Source: Bacteroidales bacterium (GTDB lineage Bacteria > Bacteroidota > Bacteroidia > Bacteroidales > VadinHA17). From it: DNA of 5,609 nucleotides. Both the position numbers and the translations under genes were made by a program. Under the pieces are notes generated by a model that had not been told where the DNA came from, made no database searches, and saw only the letters and a program-made list of their open reading frames with translations. Of this stretch, positions 1 to 5,609 are shown one piece after another. The first letter of the stretch is position 1; each line of letters begins with the position of its first letter. The DNA is taken from NCBI GenBank assembly GCA_003162595.1, contig PMNJ01000331.1, forward strand, positions 1 to 5,609, read 5' to 3'.

Positions 1-519
1 GAAGGCTATCTGATTATAAATAAAGCTCTTGTGGAAAGAGCCTGCAGGATTGCCAAAAATAACAACATGAAAATTGCACTTGATCTTTCAAGCTTCAATG
101 TCGTAGATGCCAAACTCGATGATTTCAAAGAAATAATTGAAAACTATGTTGATATAGTTTTTGCCAATGAAGAGGAGGCAAAATCATTTACAGGTATGGC
201 CCCCATTGACGCACTTAGCAACATCTCCACACTTTGTGATATTGCTGTCATAAAGGTTGGAAAAGAAGGATCGCTGATAAAACGCGGAGATGAAATCATC
301 AAAATCGGGACAATCGCGGTTCAGTGTATCGATACAACCGGCGCAGGCGATCTGTATGCCTCAGGGTTTCTTTATGGATATGCAAGCGGATTATCACTTG
401 ATAGGTGCGGTCTGTTTGGTTCGGTTCTTGCAGGTCATGTTATAGAAATCGTCGGTGCCAGGATGGATGAAAACCGATGGAAAAAGATCATGGAAATTCT
501 CAAAAAAGAAATACAATAG
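1..519 (+). CDS. PfkB-family kinase, adenosine-kinase-like (C-terminal part)
   Basis: The reading frame is open from the first base of the window to a TAG stop, so the start codon lies upstream; the GTG at position 31 is an internal valine, not a start. About 172 C-terminal residues are visible, roughly half of a typical 310-330 residue PfkB protein. The hallmark C-terminal signature DTTGAGDLYASGF begins at nt 331, and its last Asp (codon 349-351) is the expected catalytic base of ribokinase-fold kinases. Upstream are a NEEE segment (nt 166-177) matching the family's NxxE magnesium/phosphate motif, and a VKVGKEGS strand-turn. The family transfers the gamma-phosphate of ATP to a hydroxyl of a sugar or nucleoside in the cytosol. 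The segment resembles Bacteroidota proteins annotated as adenosine kinase (adenosine to AMP), but the N-terminal substrate-binding half is absent, so a sugar kinase is possible. The gene converges on the peptidase gene and is unlikely to be co-regulated with the cellobiose genes. Confidence 0.9.
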   Translation, partial: EGYLIINKALVERACRIAKNNNMKIALDLSSFNVVDAKLDDFKEIIENYVDIVFANEEEAKSFTGMAPIDALSNISTLCDIAVIKVGKEGSLIKRGDEIIKIGTIAVQCIDTTGAGDLYASGFLYGYASGLSLDRCGLFGSVLAGHVIEIVGARMDENRWKKIMEILKKEIQ

Positions 520-523
520 TCAC

Positions 524-545
524 ACCTCGAGGCTTCGCTCGGGGT
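524..545. repeat. Intergenic GC-rich hairpin just after the kinase stop
   Basis: Bases 524-531 (ACCTCGAG) pair with 538-545 (CTCGGGGT) to give an 8-bp stem with one G-U wobble and a 6-base loop (GCTTCG). The stem starts only 5 bases after the kinase stop codon. Neither strand has the T-run expected of a classical intrinsic terminator. From memory, the TCGA / CTTCGCTCGG wording resembles small palindromic repeats scattered between genes in many Bacteroidota genomes; one copy cannot prove that. It may also act as a 3'-end stabilising structure for the kinase mRNA. Confidence 0.5.
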
Positions 546-557
546 CAGGACACAAAG

Positions 558-591
558 AATTTATTTGCCCCCCAAGGGGTTCTGTTAAATT
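558..591. other. Imperfect inverted repeat with C4/G4 core
   Basis: The inner stem CCCC (568-571) pairs with GGGG (576-579) around a CCAA loop. An outer stem AATTTA (558-563) pairs with TAAATT (586-591). The two are separated by an asymmetric internal loop. On the + strand the core is followed by a moderately T-rich run (TTCTGTTAAATT), so a weak terminator for the kinase transcript is possible, but the stem is short and the T-run is broken. The structure was read by eye, without a folding calculation. Confidence 0.35.
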
Positions 592-598
592 GAAATGC

Positions 599-612
599 CA
601 TGCCATGGCATG
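599..612. repeat. Perfect 14-bp palindrome at the peptidase 3' end
   Basis: CATGCCATGGCATG is self-complementary over all 14 bases and lies 11 bases beyond the TAG stop of the minus-strand peptidase gene. As RNA it could form a 5-bp stem with a CATG loop. On the minus strand it is followed by GCATTTCAATTT, which is only loosely U-rich, so a terminator role is weak. It could also be the core of a dispersed palindromic repeat or a protein-binding site. The short unit ATGCC is repeated directly on its left side. Confidence 0.5.
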
Positions 613-623
613 TCCCTAGTTCT

Positions 624-2675
624 CTACCAGATAACCGGTCGCTGTTCTACTGGTCTGAATAATTTGTCTCCCGGCTTTACATCAGGAAAAGCAGCATAAA
701 ATTCAGGCATATTATAAACAACACAGTTTATCCTGGCTTTTGAAGGCGAATGTTCATCGGTTTTAACTCTTTTCTTTAATTCCTTATCGCGCATATTTGT
801 CCTCCAAACCTGGGCATATGCCAGAAAGAAACGCTGATAATTAGTGAACCCATCAATGGGTTTGGGTGTTTCCTTCCCTTCCAGGGACAATTTATATGCA
901 TTAAAAGCTACCGTACCGCCTCCCAGGTCAGCAATATTTTCACCAAGGGTCAGTTTCCCATTAACAAACACTGAATCAAGTACCTCATAATGGTTATATT
1001 GGTCAATAAGCATAGCTGCATGAGCTTCAAAGGCTTTTGAATCGTCCTTTGTCCACCAATCACGCAGGTTCCCGTCTTTATCATATTGTCTTCCCATATT
1101 ATCGAATCCGTGGGTCATTTCATGACCTATTACAAAGCCAATAGCACCATAATTGACGGCATCATCTGCATCCAGGTTAAAGAAAGGTGGCTGAAGTATC
1201 CCTGCAGGGAATACTATTTCATTCCTGTTGGGATCATAGTAGGCATTTACTGTCTGAGGTGTCATTCCCCATTCGGTCGGATCAACCGGTTTGCCAACTT
1301 TATCCATCGAATATCGCAATTCGAATGCCTGTGAATTAAGAACGTTTAATACATAGGATTCGGAGGAAACAGATAAGCCTGAATAGTCTCGCCACTTATC
1401 AGGATAACCTACTTTAACTCCCATCTTTTCCAATTTGGCCAGTGCTTCCTGCTTTGTTTGCGGGCCCATCCAGGTAAGATTTTCAATCCGCTGCTTAAGG
1501 GATTTCTTAAGGTTCATTACAAGATCAGTCATTTTCTGCTTGGCGACAGGCGGAAAATATTTTTTTACATACAACTGGCCGATTGATTCACCAAGTGAGC
1601 CGCTTGTTACATCGAGAACAAGTTTCCAGCGAGGTTCCATTTTCTCCTGTCCCGTTAATGTTCTGTTATAAAAGTCGAAATTCTGGTCCACAAAGTCTTT
1701 TCCCAGGTAAGCTGCAGTGCTTTTAATCAGCTGCCACCGCAGGAAGGTTTTCCAATCTTCCACAGACACAGTTTTCATCATATTGCTTAGTTCTATCATG
1801 AAGCTTGGCTGATAAATATTTACCTCTGCTAATCCGGGATATCCAACTTGTTTGAAATAAGAATGCCAGTTGATTTCAGGTGCAAGTTTATCCAACCCGT
1901 CAATTGTTAATTTGTTATAAGTCTTCTGGGGATCCTGATTTTCAACATTTGTGAAGGAAGCTTTGGCTAGTTGAGTTTCCATCTTCATTACCGTTTCAGC
2001 ATTCTTTCCTGCTACTTTGGATTCATCTTTTAACAATTCAAACATTTTTGTTAAATGAATGAGATATTTCTCCCTGATTTTTTTTGTAGACTGATCGGTG
2101 TTGAAATAATAATCTCTCTCAGGAAGACCTATCCCGGCCTGGAAACACTGAGCAATCATACTTGTGCTGTTCTTAGAATCCTGATTTGAGAATAAGAAGA
2201 AAAAAGGATTGATCTGGTAAATCTGGAAATAAGCTCCAACAGATTGTACATCAGCAATGCTCCGGATAGATTCAATCTTATCGAAAAACATCTTCAAGGG
2301 GCTTAAGCCAAGCCGTTCGATTGAAATTGAATCCATACCAGAATTATAGAAAGTCCCGATTTTTTCAATATTGCCCCCTGGCTGAGCGTCTTTGGAGGCT
2401 GCTGCTTCTTCAATAATTTCTTTTATATCATGCCTGTTCCTTTCAAACAGTTCTTCAAAAGTGGAACGCGAGTTTTTGTCCGCCGGTATAGGATTATTCT
2501 TAAGCCACGTACCATTTACATAGGTGAAGAAATCATCGCCAGGTTTAATTGCCGGGTCCATGTTCTGAACATCAAAAGGAGGGTACTTTTTCACTTTTTC
2601 GACTGTGTTTTTTACGTTATTGGCACAACCTTGTAATAAGGCGAGAGTGAGTATTCCAATAATAATTCTTTTCAT
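624..2675 (-). CDS. pepO: M13-family (neprilysin/PepO-type) zinc endopeptidase lipoprotein
   Basis: This complete 683-residue protein has the usual length of bacterial M13 peptidases, which cleave small peptides outside the cytoplasm. Residues 1-17 are a lipoprotein signal: K2-R3, a hydrophobic stretch, then lipobox LQGC with Cys17 as the lipidated residue. The N-terminal M13 domain follows (about 36-420, opening with a DPAIKPGDDFFTYVNGTW block), then the catalytic domain. Zinc ligands are His518 and His522 of HEMTH and Glu579 of GENIADLGG. Glu519 is the catalytic glutamate, and Asp583 orients the zinc site. The NAYY block (477-480), the FPAGILQPPFF block (489-499), and His642 and Arg648 of HSPSKAR line up with substrate-binding Asn542, His711 and Arg717 of neprilysin as I recall them. 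All key residues are present. The final Trp is kept, but the neprilysin CxxW ending is PVIW here. Residues after Cys17 are not acidic (ANNVKNT), so a periplasmic-facing anchor seems likelier than surface export. The ATG follows an AT-rich leader without Shine-Dalgarno; the lipobox spacing supports this start. The gene lies 81 bp behind the phosphorylase. Confidence 0.96.
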   Translation of the reverse strand: MKRIIIGILTLALLQGCANNVKNTVEKVKKYPPFDVQNMDPAIKPGDDFFTYVNGTWLKNNPIPADKNSRSTFEELFERNRHDIKEIIEEAAASKDAQPGGNIEKIGTFYNSGMDSISIERLGLSPLKMFFDKIESIRSIADVQSVGAYFQIYQINPFFFLFSNQDSKNSTSMIAQCFQAGIGLPERDYYFNTDQSTKKIREKYLIHLTKMFELLKDESKVAGKNAETVMKMETQLAKASFTNVENQDPQKTYNKLTIDGLDKLAPEINWHSYFKQVGYPGLAEVNIYQPSFMIELSNMMKTVSVEDWKTFLRWQLIKSTAAYLGKDFVDQNFDFYNRTLTGQEKMEPRWKLVLDVTSGSLGESIGQLYVKKYFPPVAKQKMTDLVMNLKKSLKQRIENLTWMGPQTKQEALAKLEKMGVKVGYPDKWRDYSGLSVSSESYVLNVLNSQAFELRYSMDKVGKPVDPTEWGMTPQTVNAYYDPNRNEIVFPAGILQPPFFNLDADDAVNYGAIGFVIGHEMTHGFDNMGRQYDKDGNLRDWWTKDDSKAFEAHAAMLIDQYNHYEVLDSVFVNGKLTLGENIADLGGGTVAFNAYKLSLEGKETPKPIDGFTNYQRFFLAYAQVWRTNMRDKELKKRVKTDEHSPSKARINCVVYNMPEFYAAFPDVKPGDKLFRPVEQRPVIW

Positions 2676-2756
2676 AAGTATGAGTTAAATGTAAAATAAT
2701 GATAATAACTGCAAATGCAATGTTGTTCAATATAAATGAAATAAAAGTAATCCTGA

Positions 2757-5195
2757 TTAACCTATAACAACCTTGATTTTATGTTCTTTCCCGTCTCCAA
2801 ATATCGGAATAAGATTTGATTTATATGGCAGACCATCGATTGTAACTTCTTTTATTCCTTTGGATTTTCCATCAGGATTAACCACTTCAATCTGGTAAGT
2901 AGCACCCCTGAATTTCCGAGTTGCTTTAAATCCTTTCCAGTCAGTTGGAATACAAGGATCGACTAAGAGCCCATCATACTCGGGACGAATACCAAGCATA
3001 TATTGTGTGACAGCATAGAAATTCCAGGAGGCTGTACCTGTCAGCCAGGAATTCTTGGCTTCACCTGGTTTAAAAGCATCTTTGCCCGCAACCATTTGGG
3101 CATAAACATATGGCTCTGTCTTATGCAAATCACTGATTTCTTCGAGGTACGACGGACATATCTTTTTGTAATAATCCCAGGCCCGGTTTCCATTGCCAAC
3201 CACCGTTTCGCCTATCATAATCCAGGGATTATTGTGACAGAAAACACCTGCATTTTCTTTGTACCCTGCAGGATAAGATGAAATTTCACCATATTCTATA
3301 TAGTATCTGGTGAATGCAGGGTTATTAAGCACTATCCCGTATTTGCTGTCGAGCCGTTCTTTTACGGCATTAAGAGCTTTAGTACAAAGACCTTCTTCTA
3401 TTCCAATTCCTGCCATAGTGCACCAGCCCTGTGATTCTATAAATATTTTTGCCTCTTCGTTATCATTGCTTCCAATTTTATGGCCATAATAGTCGTATGC
3501 ACGGATAAACCATTCTCCGTCCCACCCATATTTCTTTATGACTTCTACCATTGTATCAACAAGTTTTTGAGCACGGGCAGCTTCAGCATCTTTTCCCAGT
3601 CTGGTACAAAGTTCAATATAATCACGACCATAAACCACAAAAAGACCTGCAATCATAACAGATTCAGCTTTAGACCCTTCAGTTTTGTTTTCAGTTGTCT
3701 GGAATGATTCATTCGGATCGTTTGAGAAACAGTTCAGGTTGAGGCAATCGTTCCAGTCGGCACGGCCTATCAGGGGAAGCCCATGAGGACCCAGATTATT
3801 AACCACATGATCGAATGAAACTGTAAGATGGTCGAATAAACTTCTGGCAATTGAAATATCATTGTCAAATGGTACCAACTCATCCAGAATTCCAAAATCA
3901 CCTGTTTCCTTAATATAACTCACAGTGCCAAGGATAAGCCACAACGGGTCGTCGTTGAAACCACCACCAATATCGTTATTACCACGCTTATTTAGCGGCT
4001 GATATTGATGATAGCAGCCTCCATCAGGAAATTGTGTGGAAGCTATATCGATGATCCTTTCGCGGGCACGTTCCGGAATCTGATGAACAAAACCGGTCAG
4101 GTCCTGATTGGAATCGCGGAAACCCATTCCCCTCCCAATGCCTGATTCGAAGAATGAAGCTGATCGGGAAAAGCAGAAGGTTATCATGCACTGGTACTGG
4201 TTCCATATATTCACCATCCGGTCAATCCTGTCGTCGCCAGAGTTCACTGTGTAGATACTCAATAGATTATCCCAGTATTTACGAAGATCTGCAAGTGCAG
4301 CATCAACTTTAGCACTGGTATTAAACTTTGCAATGGTCTCTTTTGCCTTTTTCTTGTTGATAACATTCTTTGATTCCCACTTCTCTTCCTCTTTATTTTC
4401 CACATATCCCAGTACGAAGATGAAATCTTTAGATTCACCTGGTTTAAGTTCCACTTCAATAAAATGCGAAGCAATGGGGGACCATCCGTGAGCTTCGGTG
4501 TTTTTCGGTTTTCCTTCAGCAACGACCTGTGGCTCATCAAATCCGTTGTATAAGCCAAAAAATGATTCACGATCAGTGTCATATCCCTGTATCGGGACAT
4601 TTACCGAGTAGTAAGCATAATGATCGCGTCGTTCCTTGTACTCGGTTTTATGATAGATTACCGACCCTTCTATTTCAACCTCGCCGGTAGAAAAATTCCG
4701 CTGGAAGTTTTCCATATCTGATGCGGCATTCCATAAGCACCATTCCGTAAATGAAAAGACCTTAAGTTTTTTAACCTTCTTTGAATTATTGGTCAGAGTA
4801 AGCTTTTGAACTTCCGCCCATGTCTTCAGAGGCACAAAATAAAGAACACTGGCTGTAATCCCGTTTTTTTCACCTTTTATAATGGTGTAATTCATCCCAT
4901 GACGGCATTCATAGCTATCCAATTCTGTCTTGCAGGGTTTCCAGCCTGGCGACCAGATACTCTCACCATCATTAATATAGAAATACTTTCCCCCGCTGTC
5001 CATAGGCACATTGTTGTACCTGTATCGTGTAATCCGGCGGAATTTAGCATCTTTATAAAAAGAGTATCCCCCGGCAGAGTTTGAGATCAGCGAAAAAAAA
5101 TCTTCGTTCCCAAGGTAATTAATCCAGGGCCACGGAGTGCGTGGGTTATTTATCACATATTCCCTGTTTTTGTCGTCGAAGTAGCCGTATTTCAT
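2757..5195 (-). CDS. cbpA: Cellobiose phosphorylase (glycoside hydrolase family 94)
   Basis: This complete 812-residue cytosolic enzyme (no signal peptide) is expected to convert cellobiose plus phosphate to alpha-glucose 1-phosphate and glucose (EC 2.4.1.20) with inversion. It parallels the Cellvibrio gilvus enzyme (822 residues, from memory) almost end to end. The order is: N-terminal beta-sandwich (about 1-290, opening with a YGYFDD...NNPRTPWPWINYLG block), linker helices, (alpha/alpha)6 barrel (about 320-735), and C-terminal beta domain. The general acid is Asp483 in GRADWNDCLNLNC, with Trp481 beside it. Arg355 and Asp361 (GRGMGFRDSNQD) and Glu637 fall at remembered sugar-contact sites. 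Arg344, His654 (CHNNPW) and Thr719-Gly720 (LTGTASW) fall at remembered phosphate-binding positions. GH94 also contains cellodextrin, chitobiose and laminaribiose phosphorylases; continuous likeness, including FSNDPNESFQTTEN after the acid, favours cellobiose. The ATG starts the family's usual MxYGYFDD beginning. It lies 27 bp after the symporter stop, with an A/T-only stretch and no Shine-Dalgarno, consistent with an operon. No frameshift or missing catalytic residue is seen. Confidence 0.96.
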   Translation of the reverse strand: MKYGYFDDKNREYVINNPRTPWPWINYLGNEDFFSLISNSAGGYSFYKDAKFRRITRYRYNNVPMDSGGKYFYINDGESIWSPGWKPCKTELDSYECRHGMNYTIIKGEKNGITASVLYFVPLKTWAEVQKLTLTNNSKKVKKLKVFSFTEWCLWNAASDMENFQRNFSTGEVEIEGSVIYHKTEYKERRDHYAYYSVNVPIQGYDTDRESFFGLYNGFDEPQVVAEGKPKNTEAHGWSPIASHFIEVELKPGESKDFIFVLGYVENKEEEKWESKNVINKKKAKETIAKFNTSAKVDAALADLRKYWDNLLSIYTVNSGDDRIDRMVNIWNQYQCMITFCFSRSASFFESGIGRGMGFRDSNQDLTGFVHQIPERARERIIDIASTQFPDGGCYHQYQPLNKRGNNDIGGGFNDDPLWLILGTVSYIKETGDFGILDELVPFDNDISIARSLFDHLTVSFDHVVNNLGPHGLPLIGRADWNDCLNLNCFSNDPNESFQTTENKTEGSKAESVMIAGLFVVYGRDYIELCTRLGKDAEAARAQKLVDTMVEVIKKYGWDGEWFIRAYDYYGHKIGSNDNEEAKIFIESQGWCTMAGIGIEEGLCTKALNAVKERLDSKYGIVLNNPAFTRYYIEYGEISSYPAGYKENAGVFCHNNPWIMIGETVVGNGNRAWDYYKKICPSYLEEISDLHKTEPYVYAQMVAGKDAFKPGEAKNSWLTGTASWNFYAVTQYMLGIRPEYDGLLVDPCIPTDWKGFKATRKFRGATYQIEVVNPDGKSKGIKEVTIDGLPYKSNLIPIFGDGKEHKIKVVIG

Positions 5196-5222
5196 ATTTA
5201 CTTAATTTATATTTTGTTGCGA

Positions 5223-5609
5223 TCATTGTTGACTTTGCTGAGCTTTGACTCTTCTATCGTTTAATTCAATTGTTATTTCATCCATCTTCTTTTGATTTAA
5301 TGGATAAAGTGTCATAACACCGGCTGCAATCAGTGTAATAATAGTCGGGATCCAACTCATTAGCATTATGATACCCGGAACTGCGCCTTGGATAGCAACT
5401 GTATCCTGTCCGTTGTAATTAAATGCTGCTAATACAAATCCAATAATTGCACCGGCTAAACCTCCGCCAAATTTTGTTGCAAAAGAGCCGGCAGAGTAAA
5501 CGAGCCCTGTAGCTCTCCGTCCGTTCTTGAATTCCGAGTAATCAGCAGCATCACCAAGCATGGCAAAGAAGAGTGTCGGGAATATTGCAGCTCCAAACTC
5601 TGAGATGAT
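5223..5609 (-). CDS. GPH-family (MelB-like) cation:sugar symporter, C-terminal part
   Basis: The frame is open from the right edge to a TGA stop, giving 128 visible residues of a protein normally about 450-500 residues long; the Met at 5559-5561 is internal. The visible part starts in a hydrophobic segment (ISEFGAAIFPTLFFAML). It continues with the GPH-type cytoplasmic loop GDAADYSEFKNGRRATGL, which matches the loop between helices 10 and 11 of MelB (DIVDYGEYK in E. coli MelB, from memory). Two more membrane segments follow (LVYSAGSF...GFVLAAF and IMLMSWIPTIITLIAAGVMTLY). The charged tail LNQKKMDEITIELNDRR mirrors the MelB ending, and the last residues are Gln/Ser-rich. The family couples Na+ or H+ to uptake of glycosides across the inner membrane. 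Being 27 bp upstream of cellobiose phosphorylase on the same strand, its cargo is inferred to be cellobiose or a short cellodextrin; the visible part cannot show specificity or the coupling ion. Confidence 0.9.
   Translation of the reverse strand: MISEFGAAIFPTLFFAMLGDAADYSEFKNGRRATGLVYSAGSFATKFGGGLAGAIIGFVLAAFNYNGQDTVAIQGAVPGIIMLMSWIPTIITLIAAGVMTLYPLNQKKMDEITIELNDRRVKAQQSQQ

Noticed and set aside
31..33. GTG as the start codon of the kinase
   Set aside because: The same frame is open to the window's left edge and the protein would lack its N-terminal half, including the substrate-binding lid. The gene is simply cut by the window.
1..519. The kinase as the glucokinase that would complete the cellobiose pathway
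   Set aside because: It is on the opposite strand in convergent orientation, and its sequence looks adenosine-kinase-like rather than like a ROK or hexokinase-type glucokinase.
1086..1671. Open frames of about 80 codons on the + strand opposite the M13 peptidase
   Set aside because: They lie wholly inside a well-supported conserved gene on the other strand, have no recognisable motifs and read like antisense translations of it.
2712..2719. Possible Bacteroidota -7 box (TGCATTTG on the minus strand) for the peptidase gene
   Set aside because: It differs from the TAnnTTTG consensus at the second base and has no clear TTG-type -33 element at the right distance. In AT-rich DNA this is expected by chance.
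2709..2721. Small inverted repeat TGCAAATGCA between phosphorylase and peptidase, as a terminator or operator
   Set aside because: The stem is only 3-4 bp with no T-run, too weak to call either a terminator or an operator.
4024..4600. Two minus-strand open frames (60 and 113 codons) within the phosphorylase gene in another frame
   Set aside because: The main GH94 frame is unbroken and conserved through this stretch. The alternative frames show no domain and no sign of a frameshift.
1..5609. Novel defence, mobile or CRISPR-like system
   Set aside because: All long stretches are accounted for by metabolic, transport or peptidase genes. No spaced direct-repeat array, transposase, integrase, toxin-antitoxin pair or nuclease was seen.

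Overview
The window looks like chromosomal DNA of a member of the Bacteroidota, probably in or near the Bacteroidales. The evidence is AT-rich DNA, very AT-rich leaders with no Shine-Dalgarno sequence in front of both visible start codons, a lipoprotein M13 peptidase, and a PfkB-type kinase whose text resembles the adenosine-kinase-like proteins common in that phylum. The assignment rests on style and remembered family likeness, not on a search.

Layout from left to right. Positions 1-519 (+ strand) hold the C-terminal part of a PfkB-family (ribokinase-fold) kinase, probably adenosine-kinase-like, whose start lies outside the window. Positions 520-623 are a short intergenic region between two convergent genes, with three separate inverted-repeat structures. 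Positions 624-2675 (- strand) encode a complete M13 (neprilysin/PepO-type) zinc endopeptidase that carries a lipoprotein signal. Positions 2757-5195 (- strand) encode a complete GH94 phosphorylase that matches cellobiose phosphorylase very closely. Positions 5223-5609 (- strand) hold the C-terminal end of a GPH-family (MelB-like) cation:sugar symporter that runs off the right edge.

The three minus-strand genes are read right to left: symporter, 27-bp gap, GH94 phosphorylase, 81-bp gap, M13 peptidase. The first two make functional sense together. The symporter would bring a disaccharide, probably cellobiose, through the inner membrane. The cytosolic phosphorylase would then split it with inorganic phosphate into alpha-glucose 1-phosphate and glucose, saving one ATP compared with hydrolysis. 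The peptidase is a cell-envelope protein with no evident role in that pathway; it may be transcribed by read-through or from its own promoter. The kinase points the other way and probably belongs to a different transcription unit.

There is no tRNA, rRNA, CRISPR array, transposase or integrase in the window, and no stretch over 300 bases without a gene. I found no new defence or mobile system. The most unusual piece is the hairpin-rich convergent intergenic region at 520-623.
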